Shown here: positions 35,351-45,560 of the stretch, one piece after another | How the letters are laid out: each line of letters begins with the position of its first letter | Numbering within the stretch: position 1 is the first letter of the stretch | Source: Bradysia coprophila | Lineage: Eukaryota > Arthropoda > Insecta > Diptera > Sciaridae | Direction of reading: 5' to 3' | DNA length: 64,000 nucleotides | Assembly: GCF_014529535.1 (NCBI RefSeq) | Contig: NW_023503337.1 | Span: forward strand, 248,001 to 312,000 | The notes under the pieces: model-generated | What the model was told of the DNA's origin: nothing | The model's database searches: none | What the model saw: only the letters and a program-made list of their open reading frames with translations | Made by a program: the position numbers and the translations under genes

Positions 35351-35968
35351 CTAAGCGGCAGGAACTGGCGCCTCATCAATCTCAGGAATTGCAGCTCCAC
35401 TGGCGTCAGGAATTGGTGCGTCACCAGTGTCTGGAATCGGTGCGTCACCAGTATCTGGAATCGGTGCGTCACCAGTATCTGGAATCGGTGCGTCACCAGT
35501 ATCTGGAATCGGTGCGTCACTAATGTCAGGAATTGGAGCATCACCTACATCAGGAATTGGAGCTTTGCCGAGAAGTAGTTTTAATAATGCATTCAATAAT
35601 CCTTTTGGGACTGGAATAGCGTCAGTTGCTGGAATAGCGTCAGTTGTTGGAATAGCGTCAGTTGCTTGAATAGCATCAGTTGCTGGAATAGCGTCAGTTG
35701 CTGGAATAGCGTCAGTTGCTGGAATAGCGTCAGTTGATGGTACAGCGTCAGTTGATGGTACAGCGTCAGTTGATGGTACAGCGTCAGTTGATGGTACAGC
35801 GTCAGTTGAAGGTACAGCGTCAGTTGATGGTACAGCGTCAGTTGATGGTACAGCGTCAGTTGCTGGGACAGCGTCAGTTGCTGGTACGGCATCGGTTGCC
35901 GGTGGATCCACACTCAATACTGCATCGAAAGCGGCGACAAAGAAAAACAGACAAATGATAAACTTCAT
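35351..35968 (-). CDS. Secreted TDAVPA-repeat protein, paralogue 3
   Basis: 205 residues, single exon, signal peptide MKFIICLFFFVAAFDAVLSV. It has 16 hexapeptides in blocks: three ATDAVP, six STDAVP, then STDAIP and mostly ATDAIP with single variants (ATDAIQ, TTDAIP). The core VPKGLLNALLKLLLGK is followed by eight octapeptides starting APIPDVGD and APIPDISD, ending APVPAA. The block order of hexapeptide variants is the same as in paralogue 4, showing that these two are closest. The minus-strand AATAAA is at 35275-35280. Start and role as argued for paralogue 1. Confidence 0.87.
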   Translation of the reverse strand: MKFIICLFFFVAAFDAVLSVDPPATDAVPATDAVPATDAVPSTDAVPSTDAVPSTDAVPSTDAVPSTDAVPSTDAVPSTDAIPATDAIPATDAIPATDAIQATDAIPTTDAIPATDAIPVPKGLLNALLKLLLGKAPIPDVGDAPIPDISDAPIPDTGDAPIPDTGDAPIPDTGDAPIPDTGDAPIPDASGAAIPEIDEAPVPAA

Positions 35969-36049
35969 TTTTGTTTCGGATATTGGTAAGCGATTCTTTT
36001 TAGTTTGAAACGAAATTGGATTGTGATACATTCAACTGCCGTTCTACGG

Positions 36050-36057
36050 CTTTTATA
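36050..36057 (-). promoter_or_regulatory. TATA box of secreted gene 3
   Basis: TATAAAAG 82 bp upstream of the ATG, within a leader conserved among the paralogues. Confidence 0.7.
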
Positions 36058-37232
36058 CCTTTAACAGTACCATTAAATTTGCTTGCTTTTTTCACTTAAT
36101 AGAAGCGACAACTGAATAAATATTTTGGAATTGAAATATTTTAATTAGTTATCAAACTGGCAAAACTGATTCATGAAAATATTTTGATTTTCATGACACG
36201 AAAACAAGAAATATTTCCATCATCTGTTTATTAGTTCAATTAACATACTATTAAGCGTCGAAGGAAAAATTCTACGTCATTATTCATGTGAAATTGTGGA
36301 ATAAAAGCAAAGAAAATGAACCAGACGGTTTATTTAATAGCAAAATTTTATTGAAAAAAAGATGACATTTTAATGTGAGTCATTTTTCTGTAATTTATGA
36401 AAATGCATAGTTTATCAGTCGAGAAGAGTTATTCCGCAACGCATCACATATTTCTTTCGATAATGCATGTAACGAAGTAGAAAAAGATTCTAATTATGCT
36501 ACATTTTTATGAACTTTTGAGCATTCATTCCTAAATTCTTCGCTCTCTAAAGAGCCAATTTAAAAAAAATGGTAAACATGATTCAACCGGCTTAGTATCT
36601 AAAAAACGAAATAGCAAATTGTATGAGTTCGAAACTATTGATATGCTGACCTTCTACGCAAGCATTTGTGAATTCAATCTATTGTTTTAAAAAAATTGCA
36701 AGCGACAAACCTCTCAGTTTAATTCCTAAAGTTGGTTTATACACTACTACCACAAAAGCTACATTCATTACAACAAGTGCCAGTACCTTCATCATTTTGA
36801 TGTAAGCATGTAAATGAAAATGTTTTTTACAGTGTTTTACATTTGTATGATACACTGTCCAGTTTCAGCACTCTATTTAGAGTACCACTCATGCTTGAAG
36901 TGTGCTGTATTGTCTTAAAGCCTAACTTCATTTTCCCGTAGTATTTCACAAAAACGAAAATTTCCTTAAATTAATATAAATATTTTCTTGCTCCATTTTT
37001 TCTTTTTGTTTTAATATGTTTACGGTTATGATTCAGTAGTCCTTTTAATGATCGTTATATTATTCACTAGTTCTCTGAGCTTAGCACATTTATAGAATTG
37101 GAGTTGCGTTAGTTGTCGTTGTTGTTTTTCTTAAAATAATTGTATGATCTCACTCAACAACCAACAACAAAAACCAAACGCATGAAAAATCCTTCATTTT
37201 GCACTAGACAAGCAACAGGTGACTAAAACAAT

Positions 37233-37676
37233 TTACGGTAAAAACCAACCGGTAAAAGGGTAAAACGTCAGTGCCAACAAAACGACCGAAAGTTTTGTCA
37301 TCCGTTGTACCCATTGAATCGTCGCCATCATCATCCATGTACCAATGAAGTATAAGGACATTGATAAAAGTTTCACATCCGTTGTCGATGTAGTTGATTT
37401 TACGCTATTTTCCGCTGTCGAAGTCAAATCACCAATGCTCAGCGGCCACCCAACGAAGCAGACGACCAAAGCTGTTGCTTCAAATTTAAATAGTCTTTGC
37501 TGTTTGCCGTGATACACTCTAACGTCACGTATACCTATGACCAGTGCTAAGACAATGTTGGTACCAGTCGGCGTAAAGAACTCGAATAAAAGTGGCAGTT
37601 TTGCTGGTATGTCGTCAACATCGGCAAATGTAAAGAAAACATCGTCGAAGACGATCGAAGTTTTCCAATGACAGTT
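37233..37676 (-). pseudogene. Fragment of a multi-pass membrane protein, unit B
   Basis: Almost identical to 33832-34275, with only a few substitutions (for example FYPFTGWFLP instead of FYTFTGWFLP). It has the same open frame without an ATG. That the frame stays open in both copies reflects their recency and is not good evidence of function. Confidence 0.55.
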
Positions 37677-37684
37677 TACTGAAA

Positions 37685-38288
37685 CTGCTGAAACATGGAA
37701 AGAAAATGTTGAACCAATTTACTGTTAAAAAAGAAGAAAGTCGTACATCAATTTGAAAAGTCGGAAGTATCCGCTTCGAATCGAATATTTTAAAAACAGG
37801 TATGGCACAGATGATTTACAAATTTTCAGATGAAATGTGTATTGCCTGTGAAGAATATTTTATCTTAAAGACTACCCATTTAAATTAGAAAATGTTTTGT
37901 ATTTATGCTATTTGGGGTATAGTTCCTAAAATTCCAGATGCATTTCCTCTTTGAATTGTCAAACTCATTTTGCTTACAAGAAATGATTTTGCGTATTTAT
38001 TTCTGTTTTTAGAATGTCAAACTAGTCCTAATCTTGTTGTGATTTCAATTCGATGCAAAATTGAAATCGTTATTTGTTTAACGAGTGAAGAAAAGTTGGA
38101 AATTGCAAGTCGAGGTTGTTCTTTGTAGCGCAGCAAAGGCCACAAATCATTCGAAGAAAACGCAATTTCCATTTTTTTACGATATAAGCACAAAGTTTTT
38201 CACAACAAAGGCTTCCGCAGTTTCAGCCTAGGGTAGAAAATAACTATTTATTCCCCTGCATTGCGAAAAATATTATTTCTTTTTTAAA
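37685..38288 (+). pseudogene. Broken exon-like fragment, unit B
   Basis: Same frameshift and same extra 250-bp stretch as unit A. The duplication therefore happened after the damage. Confidence 0.55.
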
Positions 38289-38755
38289 TATTTGAATTTT
38301 CCATATTGCTGTCATGCTCATGAGTTTTTGAGTTTGATTACTTAGTTTTACCGTTTTACAGACAAAAAATGTTAGTCTCATCCTCGGCTGATCACTATGT
38401 ACCGTCTTCATTTTACCTACTAACCTTTCGAGTTAGTTTTTTGTTAGCTGCACTTTTGATTAGGGACTCTTTTTTACATTAGATCTGATTTTAATATTTT
38501 TATTTACTACGCTACATACAGCTTCTTTTCGATCACAGTTACTTCTTATTTCTTCAATAATATGCAATATATTGAAACTTTGTTACACTCGACACGTAAA
38601 AAAGAGACTTGTAGAGTGTATTCTAAGGGCTTAAAACCAAATAGAGAACCAAAATTTGAATTATTTTGTTGTTGTTTTATTTTAACCAAAAAACGAATAA
38701 ATTACTTCTAATCTGTCTGCATTACAACGATAACATCAAATTTATTTAACAAATT

Positions 38756-39487
38756 CTAAGCGGCAGGAACTGGCGCCTCATCAATCGCAGGAATTGCAGC
38801 TCCACTGGCGTCAGGAATTGGTGCGTCACCAGTGTCTGGAATCGGTGCGTCACCAGTATCTGGAATCGGTGCGTCACTAATGTCAGGAATTGGAGCATCA
38901 CCTACATCAGGAATTGGAGCTTTGCCGAGGAGTAGTTTTAATAATGCATTCAATAATCCTTTTGGGACTGGAATAGCGTCAGTTGCTGGAATAGCGTCAG
39001 TTGCTGGAATAGCGTCAGTTGCTGGAATAGCGTCAGTTGCTGGAATAGCGTCAGTTGCTGGAATAGCGTCAGTTGCTGGAATAGCGTCAGTTGCTGGAAT
39101 AGCGTCAGTTGCTGGAATAGCGTCAGTTGCTGGAATAGCGTCAGTTGCTGGAATAGCGTCAGTTGCTGGAATAGCGTCAGTTGCTGGAATAGCGTCAGTT
39201 GCTGGAATAGCGTCAGTTGCTGGAATAGCGTCAGTTGATGGTACAGCGTCAGTTGATGGTACAGCGTCAGTTGATGGTACAGCGTCAGTTGATGGTACAG
39301 CGTCAGTTGATGGTACAGCGTCAGTTGATGGTACAGCGTCAGTTGATGGTACAGCGTCAGTTGATGGTACAGCGTCAGTTGATTGTACAGCGTCAGTTGC
39401 TGGGACGGCATCGGTTGCCGGTGGATCCACACTCAATACTGCATCGAGAGCGGCGACAAAGAAAAACAGACAAATGATAAATTTCAT
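38756..39487 (-). CDS. Secreted TDAVPA-repeat protein, paralogue 4 (longest)
   Basis: 243 residues, single exon, signal peptide MKFIICLFFFVAALDAVLSV. It has about 25 hexapeptides, the most in the family: ATDAVP, ATDAVQ, eight STDAVP, STDAIP, then some 14 perfect ATDAIP. The core is VPKGLLNALLKLLLGK. There are only six octapeptides, ending APVPAA. The 18-bp coding unit GCGTCAGTTGCTGGAATA (plus-strand sense) is nearly perfectly reiterated, as expected for ongoing slippage or unequal exchange that keeps frame. The minus-strand AATAAA is at 38676-38681. Long plus-strand frames opposite this gene are repeat shadows. Confidence 0.87.
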   Translation of the reverse strand: MKFIICLFFFVAALDAVLSVDPPATDAVPATDAVQSTDAVPSTDAVPSTDAVPSTDAVPSTDAVPSTDAVPSTDAVPSTDAVPSTDAIPATDAIPATDAIPATDAIPATDAIPATDAIPATDAIPATDAIPATDAIPATDAIPATDAIPATDAIPATDAIPATDAIPATDAIPVPKGLLNALLKLLLGKAPIPDVGDAPIPDISDAPIPDTGDAPIPDTGDAPIPDASGAAIPAIDEAPVPAA

Positions 39488-39568
39488 TTTTGTTTCGGAT
39501 ATTGGTGAGCGATTCTTTTTTGTTTGAAACGAAATTGGATTGTGATACATTTAACTGCTGTTCTACGG

Positions 39569-39576
39569 CTTTTATA
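39569..39576 (-). promoter_or_regulatory. TATA box of secreted gene 4
   Basis: TATAAAAG 82 bp upstream of the ATG, in the conserved leader. Confidence 0.7.
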
Positions 39577-40429
39577 CCTTTAACAGTAGCATTACAAGTA
39601 AAAGAAAAAGAATTGAAAATTTTGTTTGCTTTTTTCACTTAATAGAAGCGACAACTGAATAAATATTTTGGAATTGAAATGTTTTAATAGTTATCAAACT
39701 GGCAAAACTGATTCATGAAAATATTTTGATTTTGATGACAAAAAAACAAGAAATATTTCCATCATCTGTTTATTAGTTCAATTAACATACTGTAAGCGTC
39801 GAAGGAAAAATTCTACGTCATTATTCATGTAAAATTGTGGAATAATAAGCAGTGAAATGAACCAGACGGTTTATTTAATAGCAAAATTTTATTGAAAAAA
39901 AGATGAAATTTTAATGTGAGTCATTTTTCTGTAATTTATGAAAATGCATAGTTTATCAGTCGAGAAGAGTTATTCCGCAACGCATCACATATTTCTTTCG
40001 ATAATGCATGTAACGAAGTAGAAGAAAATTCTAATTATGCTACAATTTTATGAACCTTTGAGCATTCATTCCTAAATGCTTCGCTCTCCAAAGAGCCAAT
40101 TTAAAAAAAATGGTAAACATGATTCAACCTGAGTTCGAAACTATTGATATGCCGACCTTCTACGCAAGCATTTGTGAATTCAATCTATTGTTTTAAAAAA
40201 ATTGTCAGCGACAAACCTCTTAGTTTAATTCCTAAAGTTGGTTTATACACTACTATCACAAAAGCTACATTCATTACAACAAGTGCCAGTAACTTCATCA
40301 TTTTGATGTAAGCATGTATATGAAAATGTTTTTTTTACAGTGTTTTAAATTTGTATGATACACTGTCCAGTTTCAGCACTCTATTTAGAGTACCACTCAT
40401 GCTTGAAGTGTGCTGTCTTGTCTATAGAT

Positions 40430-43400
40430 AGATAGATTTTATTTCACCTCCAAAAACTGGCTGAATAAATTTACATTTTTAAATTACAACAATTTTACAA
40501 CTTACATACTAACGTCAATCTGTAAAACACTCTTAAACTTACTAAACAACAACATCACATTTAGCATCACCGTTAGTCATTCATTTTAAGTACTTCCATA
40601 ATTTTCCTTCTGAACACAACTCTACTACCACTGCTTTGCACGACATTTTTAAATTCATTAACGAGCCTAACTAATCGCGCCACGGGCTGTTCGTACAAAT
40701 AGTTAGAGTTGTACCGCGGTTCCTTCAACAACTTTAAGGTCGAACTACGGAAGTCATACTCACTGTCATTGCGAAGAAACTTCGACGAAATCAAACTGTC
40801 CACAACATCACCTTTGAAAATATCATACGCCATCATCGAATCTGTAAGAATTTGCATTCCGTCGACTATTTAAGTAAGTAAATAACAAACTGTTTTTGTA
40901 TAGATTCGATGTCGTCCCTATATACGTCCGATGATGGATTCCATATTGTTGATGCAAACTCCAATCTGGATCTAACGTAAGCCTTGTACAGTATTTGTTG
41001 CGGCAACCAACAATTTGACGACATTTTCAAGTTGTTAGCTCGATGTAAAGTCCTAGATGAAACCATCTGTTCATCCAAGGTCGCTAATTTCCTCTTTTCT
41101 TCTTTTCTCTCAAGAACATGATCACCTATTGTATATTCTGTTTCGATGAATGAAGCATTGTCCCGATAGATGCTGAATACGTAACATTAATTGATTGAAA
41201 TATAACCGATTTTCGTCACACCATTTTCTTACGTTGATGTCTTGAATAATTGCCGCCAATTTGACATCATCAGCAAATAGCGATGTTTTCACATGTTTAA
41301 CGACCTTGATATTCGATGAATACGGTGAAGGCCAATAGACCAAGTGAACTTTTCGGTGGCACTCCAGATGGTGACTCGAAGATTCTAGACTTTTCTATCT
41401 CAATTTGTACGTAATTTGTCCTTCCAACTAAATATTGCCAAATCCATCTCGTTGTTTTTTTGCCAACACCAAATGAAGCGAACTTGATTATCAATTTCCG
41501 TATCCAGACCTTGTCAAATGCTGCCTTAAAGTCACCATAAAATAAGTCCACTTGACAACGTCGCTCGATTGCATCATACGCCAGTACTGACAAATTCAAT
41601 AAATTTGTTACAATAAATCTTTTGTAACGAAAACCATGCTGCACATCTGATAGTCGCGGTTGAACCACTAGTCCAGTTTTGCACTTGACGGCCATTTCTT
41701 GCACTTTCATTGCTATCGGTTGAATCGCCACGACTCTATAATTTTTAACTTCCGCCCTATCACCTTTCCTCTTGGTACCGGTATACAATTCTCGATATCT
41801 TAATTGCAGCCGGTATTTTGCCCTCGTGGAACGTCTTTTGATATAATAACCAAATAGGCCATACGAACGCAGTTGAACACTTTTTCACTACCAACGGTTT
41901 AATTTCATCTGGCCCAGCTCCACTGCTCAACTTCAACGATTTTATTGCATTCTCTACATCAAACAAATATACTTCAATATCAACCGAATCGCTTGAAGCT
42001 ACAAAAGCGTCGTCGAATTCCCAAGGTTCTTCATCATTGACATAAATAGATTCGAAATACTCCGCAAACAAATCCACAATTTCGTTCGTCGTTCTACCCA
42101 CTCTGTCACCATAACTCATCTGATTCGGATATGCGTCGATGCCTCCATTGATTCTGGCAAATTTCCAAAATGCGGCTGGATCATTCTTGATGTTTTCCTG
42201 AATTCTGATGAGGTGGTCGTGCTGCAATCGATCGTTTAGTTTATTGAAATCCTTAAGCGCTATTTCATACTCCAAGGTCAATGCACCATTACATTTACGT
42301 TTGAACAATTTGTCGCGCCTATGTTTCAAATGTTGAAGTTCGGATGTCCACCATTTCGGTTAGTTACTGTATTTTTTCACTCTAATCGTTGGTACTTTCT
42401 GGTCAATAACGTGTTTCACTGTTCGGGCGAAAAATGCATACGCTGAATCGAGATCTCGCCAACTAAATTCATGCTAAAAATTTATAGCTTCCAGTTGTGC
42501 ACTCAACCGATCATAATGTCCATTATTGTAGCAGTAAATCGTTTTCACCTCCACATTACACGAATAGTCAACATTGATTTCGTACGGCTTGTGACTCGGA
42601 TCCTGCTGTTCTTTCTCAATGATCGTATTTCTGTCCTCGCAAATACTGAAATCATTCGGCTCGTTCACAAACACCAAATCTAAAACATTCGACGACCTGT
42701 TGCTTATGTTTGAAATTTGTGATAGTGTCATGCTCATCATTTTGTCCAGAAATTCCAATGCACTCATTTGATACCTGGACCTATTGTTGCTGTTTGTGTC
42801 ATGGGATGTATTCGGAAAATGCGGCAGATACACATTTTCGTATTCGTCGTCAGCCGTTCAGTTCAATTGATGTCATATATATTGAAATCATCAAGAACAA
42901 CTATCTTGTGAGATCGATACTTTTCCACAATTATTTTGACTCGCTGATAATTCCTTGTTGCTGTTTCGCTGTTGAATACACTCATATAACAGAGGTAGAT
43001 GACCAATGGCTGCGGTTTGATACACACTTCAACATCCAAATATTCACTCATTGTATCGATGTCTGCAGTACAAAAGGTGATCGGCTTGCTTTTCAGAGTG
43101 AGATGTACCGAAATTGCTACTCCTCCGGCACGCCTTGCAACTTGTAGTTTACGGTCACGTCGATATACTTCAAACGTGCTGGGGAAATATACGCTACTGG
43201 AGATTCCGTTGTCAAAGATAGTCTCCGTAAAATAGAGAAACTTGTACGGCGACAATTCAATCTTCATGCAAAAGTTTCGCTTATTCGCTATGCTACGAAC
43301 ATTGTTATAGAAAATCGGAAGCTTTGATACGTGGCACGGTTGGTCAGTTGAATTTCCAGATTTCGGCACTTGTGATTGAGTTGAGAAAAATGCTGTGATG

Positions 43401-43470
43401 AGCGGCTGACTCCTTGAATTACGACCATTGCATACGTTTTTAGAACAGGGAATTTAGGCTATTTTGTGTA
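40430..43470 (-). mobile_element. Degenerate Jockey/CR1-like LINE inserted in the gene array
   Basis: The minus strand reads, 5' to 3', an endonuclease domain (42863-43369) with YNNVRSIANKR, LYFTETIF, RRAGGVAISV and VVLDDFNI. The endonuclease end (42474-42833) has SNVLDLVFVNEP. The pre-RT and RT regions (41760-42329 and 41297-41788) have LSSGAGPDEIKP, VQHGFRYKRFIVTNLL and FYGDFKAAFDKV. FADDVKLAAII lies at about 41230-41290, and C-terminal pieces at 40866-41078 and 40573-40857. Frames shift at least five times, so it is inactive. The 3' end carries an ATCTATCTAT-type tail. Relative to the sister units the target has lost about 300 bp (equivalent of 33514-33818). Confidence 0.85.
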
Positions 43471-43550
43471 GTGTCTGACTAAAACAATTTACGGTAAAAA
43501 CCAACCGGAAAAAGGGTAAAAGGTTTGTGTGATGTATTGACATCAACGTC

Positions 43551-43915
43551 AGTGCCAACAAAACGACCGAAAGTTTTGTCATCCGTTGTACTTATTGAAT
43601 CGTCGCCATTATCATCCATGTACCGAAGAAGTATAAGGACATTGATAAAAGTTTCACATCCGTTGTCGATGTAGTTGATTTGACGCTATTTTCCGCTGTC
43701 GAAGTCAAATCACCAATGCTCAGCGGCCACCCAACGAAGCAGACGACCAAAGCTGTTGCTTCAAAATTAAATAGTCTTTGCTGTTTGCTGTGACACACTA
43801 CACCTATGACCAGTGCTAGTGCAATGTTGGTACCAGTCGGCGTACAGAACTCGAATAAAAGTGGCAGTTTTGCTGGTATGTCGTCGACATCGTCAAATGT
43901 AAAGTAAACGTCGTC
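43551..43915 (-). pseudogene. Fragment of a multi-pass membrane protein, unit C
   Basis: Third copy of the fragment at 33832-34275. It keeps ALVVCFVGWPLSIGDL and KLLSMSLYF but has a stop in ATIQ-stop-VQRMTKL and lacks the RDVRVYHG junction sequence. It is the most diverged copy, consistent with paralogues 4-5 separating before 2-3-4 were homogenised. Confidence 0.55.
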
Positions 43916-43917
43916 AT

Positions 43918-44268
43918 CAAGACGGTCGAAGTTTTCTGCAGAGACATGGAAAGAAAATTTTGAACCAATTTGAGGTTAAAAAAGAATACATCAATTTGAA
44001 AAATCGGAAGTATCCGTCTCGAATTGAATATTTTAAAAAGAGGTATGGAGAAATAGTTATTTGTTCAACGAGGGAAGAAACGTTGAAAATTGCAAGTCGA
44101 TGTTGTTCTTTAGCGAAGGCCACAAATCACCTGAAGAAAAAGCAATTTCCTTTTTTTACGACATATGCACAAAGTTTTTCACAACAAAGGCTTCCGCAGT
44201 TTAAGCCTAGGGTAGAAAATGACTATTTATTCTCCTGCATTGCGAAAAATATTATTTCTTTTTTATAA
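43918..44268 (+). other. Intact 117-codon exon-like open frame, unit C
   Basis: A continuous frame from about 43918 to a TAA at 44266-44268, with no ATG at its head. It includes RHGKKILNQF, YINLKNRKYPSRIEYFKKRY, STREETLKIASRCC and KQFPFFTTYAQSFSQQRLPQ. Its composition looks like genuine protein. The two other copies in the array are frameshifted and carry an extra 250 bp. It may be the final exon of an unrecognised gene or the ancestral state of the fragment. I cannot name a family. Confidence 0.4.
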
Positions 44269-44598
44269 ATAAGGTTGAAAAATGTTACTCTCATCCTCGG
44301 CTGATCACTGTGTACTGACTTCATTTTACCTACTAATATATTGACCTATCGAGTTAATTTTACAGATTTTTGTTAGCTGCTCTTTTGATTAGGGACTCTT
44401 TTTTACATAGGATTGATTTTGATATTTTTATTTACTACATCTTTTCGATCACAGTAAGTTCTTATTTCTTCAATAATATGCAATATATTGAAACTTTGTT
44501 ACACTCGACAGGCATACATGTAAAAAATAGACTTGTAGAGTGTATTCTAAGGGCTTAAAACCAAATCGAGAACCAAAATTTGAATTAACTATTTTTGT

Positions 44599-44604
44599 TT
44601 TATT
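44599..44604 (-). terminator. Poly(A) signal of secreted gene 5
   Basis: Minus-strand AATAAA about 70 bp after the stop codon, in the family's conserved 3' flank. Confidence 0.6.
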
Positions 44605-44674
44605 TTAACCAAAAAACGAATAAATTACTTCTAATCTGCATTACAACGATAACATCAAATTTATTTAACAAATT

Positions 44675-45250
44675 CTAAGCGGCAGGAACTGGCGCCTCAT
44701 CAATCGCAGGAATTGCAGCTCCACTGGCGTCAGGAATTGGTGCGTCACCAGTATCCGGAATCAGTGCGTCACCAGTATCTGGAATCGGTGCGTCACTAAT
44801 GTCAGGAATTGGAGCATCACCTACATCAGGAATTGGAGCGTCATCAATATCAGGAATTGGAGCTTTGCCGAGGAGTAGTTTTAATAGTGCGTTCAATAAT
44901 CCTTTTGGGACTGGAATAGCGTCAGTTGCTGAAATAGCGTCAGTTGCTGGAATAGCGTCAGTTGCTGGAATAGCGTCAGTTGCTGGTACAGCGTCAGTTG
45001 CGGGTACAGCATCAGTTGCGGGTACAGCATCAGTTGCGGGTACAGCATCAGTTGCGGGTACAGCATCAGTTGCGGGTACAGCATCAGTTGCGGGTACAGC
45101 ATCAGTTGCGGGTACAGCATCAGTTGCGGGTACAGCATCAGTTGCGGGTACAGCATCAGTTGCAGGTACAGCATCAGTTGCCGGTGGATCCACACTCAAA
45201 ACTGCATTGAAAGTAGCGACACAGAAAAACAGACAAATGAGAAACTTCAT
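44675..45250 (-). CDS. Secreted TDAVPA-repeat protein, paralogue 5
   Basis: 191 residues, single exon, signal peptide MKFLICLFFCVATFNAVLSV. It has 15 hexapeptides, 12 of them ATDAVP followed by ATDAIP / ATDAIS variants. The core is VPKGLLNALLKLLLGK. Seven octapeptides begin APIPDIDD and the tract ends APVPAA. The ATDAVP run uses a different 18-bp unit (GCATCAGTTGCGGGTACA) from paralogue 4, so its array was expanded independently. The frame begins directly at MKFL; in this copy there is no upstream in-frame ATG, which supports that start for the whole family. Confidence 0.87.
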   Translation of the reverse strand: MKFLICLFFCVATFNAVLSVDPPATDAVPATDAVPATDAVPATDAVPATDAVPATDAVPATDAVPATDAVPATDAVPATDAVPATDAVPATDAIPATDAIPATDAISATDAIPVPKGLLNALLKLLLGKAPIPDIDDAPIPDVGDAPIPDISDAPIPDTGDALIPDTGDAPIPDASGAAIPAIDEAPVPAA

Positions 45251-45331
45251 TTTTGTTTCGGATTTTGGTAAGCGACTCTTTTTTATTTGAAACGAAATTG
45301 GATTGTGATAGATTCAACTGCTGTTATACAG

Positions 45332-45339
45332 CTTTTATA
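45332..45339 (-). promoter_or_regulatory. TATA box of secreted gene 5
   Basis: TATAAAAG 82 bp upstream of the ATG. Homology to the other promoters continues to about 45560, where the array ends. Confidence 0.7.
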
Positions 45340-45560
45340 CCTTTAGCAGTACTATTACAAGTAAACGAAAAAGAATTGAAAAATTTGTTTGCTTTGTTTG
45401 TTTTGACAACTGAATAAATATTTTGAATTCCAATATTGAAATTGAAATGTTTAAATTTGTTATCAGTTTTGTGATTCATGAAAACATTTTGATTTTGAGG
45501 ACAGGAAAACAAGAAACATTTCCATCATCTGTTTATTAAATCAATTTTACTTAAGCGAAA

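Larger units (their letters stand above)
31860..45560 (-). repeat. Head-to-tail array of duplicated secreted-protein gene units
   Basis: Start codons of paralogues 2, 3, 4 and 5 lie at 32541, 35968, 39487 and 45250, spacings of 3427, 3519 and 5763 bp. The third interval is longer because a LINE (about 40430-43470) is inserted. Each interval repeats the same order: gene, TATA promoter, an AT-rich spacer with ACTATTAAGCGTCGAAGG-like sequence, a minus-strand membrane-protein fragment, a plus-strand exon-like fragment, then the next gene's 3' end. The 32.6-35.2 kb and 36.0-38.6 kb spacers are almost identical, indicating very recent duplication. Confidence 0.9.

Noticed and set aside
43369-43369. 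Start codon for a functional LINE ORF2 near 43369
   Set aside because: The downstream frame shifts at least five times and the upstream sequence reverts to array DNA; the element is inactive.
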